Assembly (NCBI GenBank): GCA_003458705.1
Contig: QRVH01000026.1
Span: 1 to 33,594 of the forward strand
Length of the DNA stretch: 33,594 bases
Direction of reading: 5' to 3'
Origin: Eubacterium sp. AF22-9
Lineage (GTDB): Bacteria; Bacillota; Clostridia; Lachnospirales; Lachnospiraceae
Below, in pieces: positions 24,501-32,538 of this stretch. The notes under the pieces were generated by a model. That model worked only from the letters and a program-made list of their open reading frames with translations. It did not search any database and was not told where the DNA came from. Numbering within the stretch: position 1 is the first letter of the stretch; each line of letters opens with the position of its first letter. A program made the position numbers and the translations under genes.

Positions 24501-25460
24501 TTAGTTATATTTGTAAAAGCCTTCGCCAGAAGACATTCCAAGCTTGCCCTCATCAATATATTTCTTAAGGATTGCTTCCATCTTCTTGAAATTATATGGC
24601 ATCATCATCTTCTTAAGAAGTGGTGAGAAAATTCCCGGAACGCTCTGGTACTGGTGAACAATATTGTAGGCAGTATTAAGTCCTACTGTGTCAAATATCT
24701 GGAATGGTCCTTTAGGTGCTCCAGTTCCTCTTGTCCATGCAATATCAATACTTTCAGGATCAGATATTCCTGCTGCGTACAAATCAAGCCCGCTTAAAAG
24801 GAATGGAACAAGCATAGAATTAAGCAGATATCCGCTCTTTTCCTTTCTTACAGGAAGTCCGATCATTCGTATGTCGTTGGCAAACTGCATAACCTCGTTA
24901 AAATATTTTTCATCAGTCTGTGCCTGTGTCATAACCTCTGCAGTATTATTCTTCCATATAGAATTAGCAAAATGTAATGACAGATATTTGTCAGGTCTGC
25001 CTGTATATTTAGCAAACATTGAAGGAAGAAGTGTTGATGAATTAGTTACAACAACAGTCTTGTCTGGAAGAAGCGGAGCAAGCTTTTCATAGAAAGCAAT
25101 CTTGTCCTTCTCATTCTCAGCCATTGACTCAATTACAAGGTCTGCATCTGCAACAGCCTTAGCCATATCAAGTTCAAGCTTGAGATTAGCATATGCATTT
25201 TCAACCTTCTTAAGACACTCTTCCTTGTCAAATGTATCTTCATCCGCAAGTCCTGCACACCACGCATTCTTATCCTCTGCCATCTTCTCAATAGCTTCAT
25301 TATAAGTCTGCTTAAGATGGTCAATCTTAGGCTGTGTTCTTCCAATAGACCCCTCGCTTCTTAACCAGATAGTTACATTAAATCCACAATATGCTGCCTG
25401 AAAAGCAATCTGGCTTCCAAGCACTCCGCCTCCGGCAACAACAACATTTGAATATTTCAT
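24501..25460 (-). CDS. 3-hydroxyacyl-CoA dehydrogenase family protein
   Basis: A 319-residue NAD-dependent dehydrogenase. The Rossmann motif AGGGVLGSQIAF lies at residues 9-20. The family's catalytic His is in YLSLHFANSIWKN, after the NSSTLLPS segment. The C-terminal domain has RGTGAPKGPFQIFDTVGLN, the usual dimer-interface stretch. Members oxidise (S)-3-hydroxyacyl-CoA to 3-oxoacyl-CoA or act on related hydroxy acids. The LHFANSIWKN variation (usually LHFFNP) suggests a substrate other than plain 3-hydroxybutyryl-CoA. It is the middle gene of an operon, 27 bases after the TIR gene, and is not next to other fatty acid genes. AAGGGG precedes the ATG. Confidence 0.85.
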   Translation of the reverse strand: MKYSNVVVAGGGVLGSQIAFQAAYCGFNVTIWLRSEGSIGRTQPKIDHLKQTYNEAIEKMAEDKNAWCAGLADEDTFDKEECLKKVENAYANLKLELDMAKAVADADLVIESMAENEKDKIAFYEKLAPLLPDKTVVVTNSSTLLPSMFAKYTGRPDKYLSLHFANSIWKNNTAEVMTQAQTDEKYFNEVMQFANDIRMIGLPVRKEKSGYLLNSMLVPFLLSGLDLYAAGISDPESIDIAWTRGTGAPKGPFQIFDTVGLNTAYNIVHQYQSVPGIFSPLLKKMMMPYNFKKMEAILKKYIDEGKLGMSSGEGFYKYN

Positions 25461-25487
25461 ACTTATCCCCTTTCTTATAAATACTCA

Positions 25488-27545
25488 CTACGCCATAAGA
25501 CTTCTAAATGTATCAAGCACATCATTTCGTCCAATCATTATGTCATAATCAGGCTTTTCTGGCTCTCTTCTCAATGCCGGTTCCGGTGGAATAACCGGTT
25601 CTTTAGGCATTATCGGTTCTTTAGGCAATGCCAGCCGTGATAATTCAATCCTTACATTCATTATTTCCTTATCCTTCTTGGCTGCTTTTGCCCCAGCCAT
25701 AAAACCTTCTATAAATCCTTTATCTTCCTGAAGTCTCTTTAACTCATATTCAAGTTTCTGCTTGTTGTCATTATATTCTTTCTTCTTGGCATTCCATTCT
25801 TCAATAGCTGCGCCATTTACAGCCAGCCACTCATCATGTTCCTTCTGCTTCTCTTCAACATCCTTAACCCACTGCTGTCTGGCTTCCTCAAGATTATCTC
25901 TCTCATACTCCCACGAATCATGGTCTTTCTGGTATTCTGCTTCACTGTTGGAAAGATTAGCATTTGCCATATCGTCTGCCTTCTTAAATGCATCCTCAAG
26001 CTTTGAAAAATATGCTGTCTCCTGCTGTCTGGCTGCCTCTATCTCCTGTTGTTCCTGTTCTGTGACATTCTTTAATATCTCGTCAAGATGCCTGTTTACA
26101 TTAGCAACAAATTCTTCTATTCCGGCTGCCACCTCAGCATCGGCATTCTGCTTTGCCCTCTTGAAAAGCTCATTATCACTTAATATGTAATGCTCATTAT
26201 TAGCTGCAATGGCACTCTTTGTATTCTCAACACCTGACTGATAGTTAAAATGTACATCAAACAGATTCGCATACTCTTCTTCTGAGAACAGATTAGCAAC
26301 AGGATACTTGTCCTTTATCTCCTGACGCCTGTCTCTGATTTCCAGTTCATATGTATTATCTGATGTATTTCCAATTACCTGAAGGTACAGATTATCTGCC
26401 ATTTCTCTTGCATTAGTGCATTCCTGCTGCACAAGAAGCTGTCCCCAGTATGCCTTTGAATTATCAGGTTCTTCATCAAGAACCTGAAAGAAAAGCTTAT
26501 TGGCTTCTTTCCAGTTCTTATCTGAAATTGCAGAAAATCCCTCATCAAGCAGCTTATTGATATCCACCGGTTCGATAATTTCTATTTCTTCAAGTTCAAT
26601 CTCTTCCGCTGGTTCAGCCTTTTCTGGTTCTGGTGCTGGCTGGTTAACTGATTCCGGCTTCACCACATTTGCCATCTCAGCCATTATATTATTAAATGTA
26701 TCATCGTTTCCAAGCTGGCACACCTTCAGACCTGCAAATTCTTTAGGAATATCATATTCATCAACATCTTTATAACATGGAATAAGACATTTATTCTTAT
26801 TCTTTTCTGCTATCTCAAGATATCTGTTCCATTCATTCTTAACCCAGACATCGTTATAATCATCATATGATGTACCAAGTGCAAGCATAACATTTGCTGA
26901 ATTAAGAGCTGAATATATGTATGGTTCACAGTCTGATTGCTTTTTTCCTTTAAGTGCGGCTTCTGATAAAAATACCCTGTATCCGGCTGATGTCAGCTTG
27001 TTATATAAATGTCCTGCTATTTCACTAACTGGTGTTTTATCTCCATTATCATCCTGCGCCCTGTAGCTTATATATATATCGTATGGCTGTTCACTTTCTG
27101 CAATCCTGATATATTCCTTACGGGTTTCCTCTATTATCTTAGCTTCTTCCCTGTATATTGCTCTTGACTCTGAATTCGAATTCTCCATTACAAGTTCAAA
27201 ATCTTCTTCATCCATTACACTATTATAAGAAGTTCTGTGACAAACAGGTATCTTTTTCCCGCTCGCATCATCTGCATATTCAATACCATATTTGCAAAGG
27301 ATTAATCCCCAGTATCCTTCTGCTTCCTCCGGGTAACTGTCAGTTATTGTATTATATATTCCTGCTGCTTTATCAAAATCGCAGTTAAAACGCAGTCTCC
27401 CGGCACGCTCAAACAACTTAAGTTCTTTATCGTCCTCTATATCCGGAACTGTCTGGCTCGTTCCACATTTTTCGCATTTACAGACAGTAATCGAATCCTC
27501 TATCTCCAGATTACTTCCGCACATTTTGCACTTTAAGGCCCCCAT
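25488..27545 (-). CDS. Zinc ribbon-TIR-coiled coil protein
   Basis: A 685-residue cytoplasmic protein. Order: N-terminal zinc ribbon (LKCKMC, then CKCEKC, residues 4-30), a TPR-like unit (45-95), a TIR domain (about 154-290, from YDIYISYRAQDD), an acidic linker, a second TPR-like unit (about 330-370), a long charged coiled coil (about 480-625) and a Pro/Glu-rich tail (KEPVIPPEP). In the TIR domain DVWVKNEW matches the position of the catalytic Glu of SARM1 (DWVHKE), so NAD-cleaving activity is possible. The frame starts at 27563, but AAGGAG precedes the ATG at 27545. Such TIR proteins occur in phage defence and in host-facing roles; neither is shown here. First intact gene of its operon. Confidence 0.82.
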   Translation of the reverse strand: MGALKCKMCGSNLEIEDSITVCKCEKCGTSQTVPDIEDDKELKLFERAGRLRFNCDFDKAAGIYNTITDSYPEEAEGYWGLILCKYGIEYADDASGKKIPVCHRTSYNSVMDEEDFELVMENSNSESRAIYREEAKIIEETRKEYIRIAESEQPYDIYISYRAQDDNGDKTPVSEIAGHLYNKLTSAGYRVFLSEAALKGKKQSDCEPYIYSALNSANVMLALGTSYDDYNDVWVKNEWNRYLEIAEKNKNKCLIPCYKDVDEYDIPKEFAGLKVCQLGNDDTFNNIMAEMANVVKPESVNQPAPEPEKAEPAEEIELEEIEIIEPVDINKLLDEGFSAISDKNWKEANKLFFQVLDEEPDNSKAYWGQLLVQQECTNAREMADNLYLQVIGNTSDNTYELEIRDRRQEIKDKYPVANLFSEEEYANLFDVHFNYQSGVENTKSAIAANNEHYILSDNELFKRAKQNADAEVAAGIEEFVANVNRHLDEILKNVTEQEQQEIEAARQQETAYFSKLEDAFKKADDMANANLSNSEAEYQKDHDSWEYERDNLEEARQQWVKDVEEKQKEHDEWLAVNGAAIEEWNAKKKEYNDNKQKLEYELKRLQEDKGFIEGFMAGAKAAKKDKEIMNVRIELSRLALPKEPIMPKEPVIPPEPALRREPEKPDYDIMIGRNDVLDTFRSLMA

Positions 27546-27562
27546 TTGCATTCTCCTTATCA

Positions 27563-27772
27563 TTAACGTATTTCACTTAATCGCGCATATAATACAATAC
27601 TATTAAAGCCGTATAGAATATTATAATATTTAGTTATTGGGGTGTCAATTTCGGATTTCGTCTCAGGCAGCCATGTGAATTCATCAATTCCTAGTACATC
27701 GTTCTCGAAATAACTACTCCATCCTTAAATTCCTTACATGTAAATCCCTGATCGGTATGCGTTGTGCTTCAA
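27563..27772 (-). pseudogene. Decayed or frameshifted small gene before the TIR gene
   Basis: AGGAGG lies before a TTG at 27772, but that frame stops after 12 codons. Another frame gives HTDQGFTCKEFKDG, closely matching YTEQGIICKEFKDG of the uncharacterised protein encoded at 22328-23548; DNA identity over about 45 bases is near 90 percent. A third frame (about 27724-27563) reads YFENDVLGIDEFTWLPETKS and on to a stop 17 bases before the TIR start. One missing base near 27720 would join the last two. It is either a broken gene co-transcribed with the TIR gene or a recombinant scrap. The function is unknown. Confidence 0.5.
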
Positions 27773-27792
27773 CCGCCTCCTTTTATGGTATG

Positions 27793-27827
27793 AAAAAAGC
27801 ACTCTAACCTGTTCTGGCTAAAGTGCT
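27793..27827 (-). terminator. Terminator of the arsC operon
   Basis: On the minus strand AGCACTTTAGCC pairs with GGTTAGAGTGCT (two G-U pairs; loop 27810-27815), followed by six T. It lies 44 bases after the ArsC stop codon. Confidence 0.88.
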
Positions 27828-27870
27828 GTGTAAGTTTATTATTAATTTTCTCAGTCAGACAAAAAGTTTA

Positions 27871-28281
27871 TTAAATCTCATTATGGTTCAATCGACTTTT
27901 TAACTCCAAAATATCATGCTTTATTTGTTCAATGACTATATTAAATTCCTCATCGCTTTTCCCAGTTGGATCTTCAAGTCCCCAATTATCATCAAATGGT
28001 CTGCCTATAAATGGACACCCTACATTACATCCCATTGATATTGCAATATCCGGTTCTGGAATATCACTAACCAGCTTACTGAACTGTCCTTCTGCTTCCA
28101 TATCTATATTATATAATTCCTTCATGATACGGACAGCATCCTGATTAATCTGTGGTTTTGTTTCTGTCCCCGCCGAATAACTTTGAAACACATCTGATGC
28201 CAGATGTCTTCCAAAAGCCTCAGCAATCTGACTTCGGCAGGAATTATGGACACAAATAAAAGCTACTTTTATCTTACTCAT
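27871..28281 (-). CDS. arsC: Arsenate reductase, thioredoxin-coupled type
   Basis: A 136-residue protein of the low-molecular-weight phosphatase fold. The P-loop is CVHNSCRSQ (Cys10, Cys15, Arg16), and the redox pair lies in SMGCNVGCPF (about 84 and 88), followed by DDNWGLEDPTGK with the family Asp. This set fits ArsC of the Staphylococcus pI258 type, which reduces arsenate to arsenite through a Cys relay. No arsenite pump or ArsR is in the window, so export must be elsewhere. It overlaps the DUF5714 gene by eight bases, a sign of coupling. Confidence 0.92.
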   Translation of the reverse strand: MSKIKVAFICVHNSCRSQIAEAFGRHLASDVFQSYSAGTETKPQINQDAVRIMKELYNIDMEAEGQFSKLVSDIPEPDIAISMGCNVGCPFIGRPFDDNWGLEDPTGKSDEEFNIVIEQIKHDILELKSRLNHNEI

Positions 28282-28828
28282 AAAATGGACACCTCTCCTT
28301 TATACATTGCTCATTAAAATCTGTAAATCCACATTGCATTTGTTCGTATTGCAATGTTACTCCATAATGAGCATTTACATAATCAATACCATTCTTAAAT
28401 GCTATCATCGCATCTCTCTTGCAGCATCTTGGTCCGTTTATGGTTCCTAATTCCCCAATTGCTTTCGAGGTAAACTGCATATGATTTCCCCATGTTCCAT
28501 CCGTTGAAAGCGGACCTGTTCCGTCAATGATTGCTAGTGCAGCACCTATAGATGTGATTGCTCCGCATATTCCCCATAAACCGCACATTGCCCCCGGCAT
28601 CCTAAGGCCCTCTGCCATCAGCCTGTCCAACGCCTGCTCTAAGTCTATCTCTCCACCTGCGTTTTTGTAGGCTACAAGCAAACTTGCACCATCTAATATA
28701 TGGTGTTCCGGTCCATGAATACTAACATATTCCTTCTCTGCAATCTGCTTAAAAATGACAACCGGATTTGTTCCCCGTTCTTTCTTTATATCTTTTACAA
28801 TCAGTTCTGCTTTTTCTTTTACTGTCAT
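28274..28828 (-). CDS. DUF5714 family protein
   Basis: A 184-residue cytoplasmic protein of the DUF5714 type: HGPEHHILDGASLLVAYKNAGG near the start, then MCGLWGICGAITSIG and GTINGPRCCKRDAMIAF, and a Cys-rich end (MQCGF, QCIKERCPFYE). The conserved His pair and Cys clusters suggest a metal or thiol chemistry role. In some proteins the domain is fused to a SAM-dependent methyltransferase. Here it is free-standing and coupled to ArsC by overlapping reading frames, so an accessory role in arsenic or metal handling is plausible but unproved. AAGGAAGG stands five bases before the ATG. Confidence 0.75.
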   Translation of the reverse strand: MTVKEKAELIVKDIKKERGTNPVVIFKQIAEKEYVSIHGPEHHILDGASLLVAYKNAGGEIDLEQALDRLMAEGLRMPGAMCGLWGICGAITSIGAALAIIDGTGPLSTDGTWGNHMQFTSKAIGELGTINGPRCCKRDAMIAFKNGIDYVNAHYGVTLQYEQMQCGFTDFNEQCIKERCPFYE

Positions 28829-28965
28829 AGAAACCTTCCTTTCGCATTATTTGCAATTCTTACAAGCATAAGCATTACAGGACTTAGCATTTTCCATCTA
28901 ACAGCAGCTATCTTTTTTGTCACAGCATGACTCACATGTCAAACAGCCAATATCTCTTTTCTGTC

Positions 28966-29006
28966 TTTTACATATTAGATAAAAGCATGTAAAATTTCTT
29001 TTACAT
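28966..29006. promoter_or_regulatory. Candidate operator: three TTTTACAT half-sites
   Basis: TTTTACAT at 28966-28973, its inverse ATGTAAAA at 28987-28994, and TTTTACAT again at 28999-29006. The last two form a perfect palindrome with a four-base spacer. It lies in front of the DUF5714-arsC operon and behind the immunity kinase gene. A repressor site for the metal operon is most likely; a weak terminator of the kinase gene is the alternative. The rest of the gap (28829-29024) holds Cys-rich open frames discussed as a finding. Confidence 0.4.
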
Positions 29007-29024
29007 AGCTTAATTGCGGTCTAT

Positions 29025-30400
29025 TTAGCTTGTTTCCTGACTACTCAGGAAAAATATTTCTACCCTCGCCCCACCTGTATTTTCAGAATTTGAAAGTTTA
29101 ATACCTCCACCATATTTTTCAGCCACAGTTTTTGCAAAAATAGTCCCATCCCATAATGGGCTTCGCCATTTCTACTTGTGTCATCCATAAAAAACTGCTC
29201 TGTGCCATGCAATAATGCTTCTTTTGTAAATCCTGATCCGCTATCCTCCACAATGAATGTCAGCCGGCCATCCTGCTCCTTTGCGTCAATATAAATGATT
29301 CCATTTTCTTTTGTATGCTCCACTGCATTCTGAATCACATTCATTACGACCCGGAACATTGGATCATAAGCAATCGTTACCTTTTTATCACTTTGTTCCG
29401 CCTTCCAATCTATCTTCTGGTGATAGATTTCTACCAGTCCGAGTGCCTGTTCCTTTATATCTGCGAAAAATTCTTCTAACCTCACCGTTGTATAGGTAAC
29501 ATCACTGCAATTCCATGATTTTGTGACATCTATCAACTGTTTTACATAACTTTGTATCTGTGTTGTGCCGTTCAAAACATAAGTGATATTTTTCTTCTGT
29601 TCTGTGGTCAGTTCAGTCTCTGAAAGTAGTTCTGCATTTCCCCGTACAATCGTAAGAGGTGTTTTAATATCATGCGCCAAAGCAGACATCTGTTGTTTCT
29701 TTTCCTGCTCTGTTTTCCACTGCTTTTCTAAAGATTCTCGCAATGCATCTCGCATATCATCGATTGCCGATAAACAGTCATCAAACTCTTTGATACCGGA
29801 ACAGGATGTCTCATATTCCAGATTTTGATCCTTTATTTGTCCGATTGCGTCTAATACAGGCTGCATCTGCTTTTTGATTCTTTTTCCAAAACGTAAGGAC
29901 GGAATGATGATAATCGCTACCGCTCCAATCACAGACATAATAATCATCACATTCTGTGGTCCTATAAAATGCTCCCTCAAAAAAGCTGAATGATATTGAG
30001 GTGTCAGGCGATATTGCAATACAACATATTCATTTTCCCTTACAATTACTTTATAAAAATATTTCCCGGATGCGTTTCTGTACTTTGCAACATTCCATGC
30101 TATCTGTTCGTATTGTTCTGACAGATCTCCACCTATTTTCTCTCCATTCTCTGAAAAGATTACATAATCACAAAGTGCGGGAATCATCTCAGCAGTCACT
30201 TTATCTGCATGTAGAATCGTATCATATGCTTCATTAATCTTTTGCTCTGCATAATTTGCCGGATAAATACAGCCCACACTAATCAAAAGGTACAGCAGCA
30301 GATAAGCAACAATCACCAAACCAACTAATGATCCAAGCATGACCAGTACATATCTCATAAAAATCCTGCTGAGTGCATTGCTTTTCTTTACTCTTCCCAT
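29025..30400 (-). CDS. Sensor histidine kinase of the immunity transporter (CprK/LanK-like), frameshifted at the end
   Basis: A kinase with two membrane segments (about 17-42 and 153-172), a short extracellular loop of about 110 residues, HAMP-like linker, HisKA with the active His in SALAHDIKTPLTIV (about 246) and an ATPase domain with VIQNAVEH, VEDSGSGF and HYGMGLF. As written the frame leaves the family at MGLFLQK and stops at 29060. Adding one T in the T-run at 29136-29140 (minus strand) gives MGLFFAKTVAEKYGGGI and a normal end at 29025, 458 residues in all. The ATPase lid would otherwise be missing. It overlaps the regulator gene by 13 bases. Loop size and linkage fit peptide-antibiotic sensing kinases. 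Confidence 0.85.
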
Positions 30401-31050
30401 TTATATCCAATCCCCCAGACTGTTTTTATCGGTGTATAATCATAATCCGCAAATTTTGCTCTTATATTTTTGATATGCGTGATTATAGTACTGTCATTAC
30501 TCTCATTGTCAAAGCCAAAGACCGCTTCCAATATCTGTTCCTTCGAGAAAACCTGTCCTCTGTTTTTAGCCAGAAATTCACAGATTTCGTACTCCGCTTT
30601 CGTAAGAGGAAGTTCCTTATCATCAACCAATAGTTTCTTTTGAGATATTTGAATACAGACCCTCCCCAAAACCATCCGGACAGAATGTTCCCTGTGCTCT
30701 CTTCTAAGATGTGCATTGATCCTTGCCCGAAGTTCCATCACTCCAAATGGCTTTGAAATATAATCATCTGCTCCTAAAGAAAGTCCGTTTACCAGACTGT
30801 TTTCCTCCGTTTTTGCCGTAAGAAACAAAATCGGACAATCCACAAGTGCCCTGATTCTTTTGCATAATTCGAAGCCATCAATTCCAGGCATCATAATGTC
30901 CAGTAAAATCAGGTCATAACAATGTAATTCTTCCATATTAATTTTTAGTGGATTACTTACTTTGGTAACCAGATGTCCATCCTTATTCAAAATGCTTTCT
31001 ATCATTTCCAAAATTGCCGGTTCATCATCAACTGCCAGTATTTTTGCCAT
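30388..31050 (-). CDS. Response regulator of the immunity transporter (OmpR family, CprR/LanR-like)
   Basis: A 220-residue response regulator. Receiver: VDDEP, acceptor Asp in LILLDIMMPGIDG, Thr in LTAKT and Lys in SKPFG. Winged helix in the last 95 residues, ending TVWGIGYKWEE. The frame runs up to 31107, but GAGGGAAACT precedes the ATG at 31050, which gives the family-typical start MAKILAVDDE. It lies between the permease gene (14-base gap) and its kinase (13-base overlap), so all five genes form one unit. Its likely target is the promoter before the transporter genes. Confidence 0.9.
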   Translation of the reverse strand: MAKILAVDDEPAILEMIESILNKDGHLVTKVSNPLKINMEELHCYDLILLDIMMPGIDGFELCKRIRALVDCPILFLTAKTEENSLVNGLSLGADDYISKPFGVMELRARINAHLRREHREHSVRMVLGRVCIQISQKKLLVDDKELPLTKAEYEICEFLAKNRGQVFSKEQILEAVFGFDNESNDSTIITHIKNIRAKFADYDYTPIKTVWGIGYKWEE

Positions 31051-31064
31051 AGTTTCCCTCGATT

Positions 31065-31805
31065 CTATTCCGATATTCTGTTTCCTTCCCAGTGGTTTAC
31101 CCACCAAAAATAGTATACCATACTAATCCCTGTAAATATTAACCAACCTGGTATGAATGACAACCATTCACCTACACTAGTTTCTCCCAATACAGATTGC
31201 AGATAAGTATATGGTACTCTACCCGTCCAGCAGACAAATACATATTTCCACACATAATCTCCAAGTCCGGTAAGCATCAATGCACTAATTAGTCCTGATA
31301 TAATCCCTGCTCCAATGGATACCCCTTTTCCAAACTGAAAAGCCAGAATCAGCTGCCACAGATAAAGTGGAACACTGCTTCCCCACAGCAGCAATGCTGC
31401 AAATATACATCCTTTCATGATTTCGATATCGCTTGATGCGATTCTTCCAAATCCAATTCCGAATATGATTGCTGTCAATAGGATAGAGCACAGACACAAA
31501 ACCAGTAGCATCAACAGTTTCGATAAAAATGCTGTAAGTTTATCTGGTAAAGACAACAGGTTTTGAAAATTACCTGCATTTTGTTCCTGTTCCATCACAC
31601 TTGCTGTAAAAATTCCAATAAGTACCGGAAGTCCTGCTCCTATTGCCTGATAAAATGCAATCACTTTCATATTTTCATTCCATGGTGAAAAAAAGTAATA
31701 TATTAAAAATATAACGCTGGTTATAATCGGAATCAGTAAGTGTGCCAGAATCACAGATGTTCCTTTCATCTTTCGCAAGTCTGCATTAAGAGATCTTCCA
31801 ATCAT
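31065..31805 (-). CDS. Lantibiotic immunity-type ABC permease (LanG/CprC-like)
   Basis: A 246-residue membrane protein with six hydrophobic helices, of the ABC-2 type group that includes MutG/NisG/CprC. A loop holds VMEQEQNAGNFQNLLSLPDK, the segment that in this family follows the second helix and matches the partner permease's QEKKIKYYHLM site. It starts one base after the stop of the other permease. With the ATPase it would remove cationic antimicrobial peptides from the membrane. No lantibiotic precursor or modification gene is in the window, so it is a resistance unit and not self-immunity. Confidence 0.85.
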   Translation of the reverse strand: MIGRSLNADLRKMKGTSVILAHLLIPIITSVIFLIYYFFSPWNENMKVIAFYQAIGAGLPVLIGIFTASVMEQEQNAGNFQNLLSLPDKLTAFLSKLLMLLVLCLCSILLTAIIFGIGFGRIASSDIEIMKGCIFAALLLWGSSVPLYLWQLILAFQFGKGVSIGAGIISGLISALMLTGLGDYVWKYVFVCWTGRVPYTYLQSVLGETSVGEWLSFIPGWLIFTGISMVYYFWWVNHWEGNRISE

Positions 31806-31806
31806 C

Positions 31807-32538
31807 TTATTTCACCTCTCTTCTCTCAAACCATTTCAAAAACAGAACCGTTACAAAAACAAACCAGATGATTGAGAGACACATTCCCGGAACAATGACT
31901 CCCGTATCCAAAAGAGGATTCCCTGCTTCTGCGGCAAGTCCATTTGGTAAAACATGAAGCAACGGGCACATCATTCGCATAGGGATTGCAGAAACAAGTA
32001 CATACCAGATTCTGGTTTGTGATATTACCACACCGCTGATGGTAATAAATAGGCAGACGAACAGGTTTACAATCATTCCAAATCGTTCACTTAAAAATAA
32101 AGCTACCGGAATCTCCCATAACTCAGAAACCGTCAGAAACAATACTGCAATCAACGCTCCTCCAACTGGAACATGTGTCGTTAGAAGAAAGCCTCCAAGC
32201 GTTGCTCCTGCAAACACAATCACATTAGAAAACAAAATCATGTACCCAATATAAATAATTTTCCCCAGCAACAATTTTCTTCTGTCTGTGGGAATAGTCA
32301 TTAAATGATAGTATTTTATCTTTTTCTCCTGCGCCACAGAAAGATAACAAAATAGAGCAATCATCCCCGGCAGCAAAAGTGTATACCACCAGTTCCAAAC
32401 ACTTTCTGCATAAGCATTTGTCATCCCAAGAGTAAATATAAATGCCATGACAAATGTAAGAAGAGGAAATCCCCAGATAAACTTTTTTCGCATGGTTCTT
32501 TTGGCTTTTTGATGTTCTGCTTTTATAATATTAACCAT
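31807..32538 (-). CDS. Lantibiotic immunity-type ABC permease (LanE/CprB-like)
   Basis: A 243-residue permease with six hydrophobic helices, of the MutE/EpiE/CprB group. The N-terminus IIKAEHQKAKRT and the loop VAQEKKIKYYHLMTIPTDRRKLLLGK are typical. The frame begins at a GTG at 32547, but AGGTG lies seven bases before the ATG at 32538, and I take this start. It overlaps the ATPase gene by eight bases, so translation is coupled. It pairs with the other permease to form the channel. Confidence 0.85.
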   Translation of the reverse strand: MVNIIKAEHQKAKRTMRKKFIWGFPLLTFVMAFIFTLGMTNAYAESVWNWWYTLLLPGMIALFCYLSVAQEKKIKYYHLMTIPTDRRKLLLGKIIYIGYMILFSNVIVFAGATLGGFLLTTHVPVGGALIAVLFLTVSELWEIPVALFLSERFGMIVNLFVCLFITISGVVISQTRIWYVLVSAIPMRMMCPLLHVLPNGLAAEAGNPLLDTGVIVPGMCLSIIWFVFVTVLFLKWFERREVK

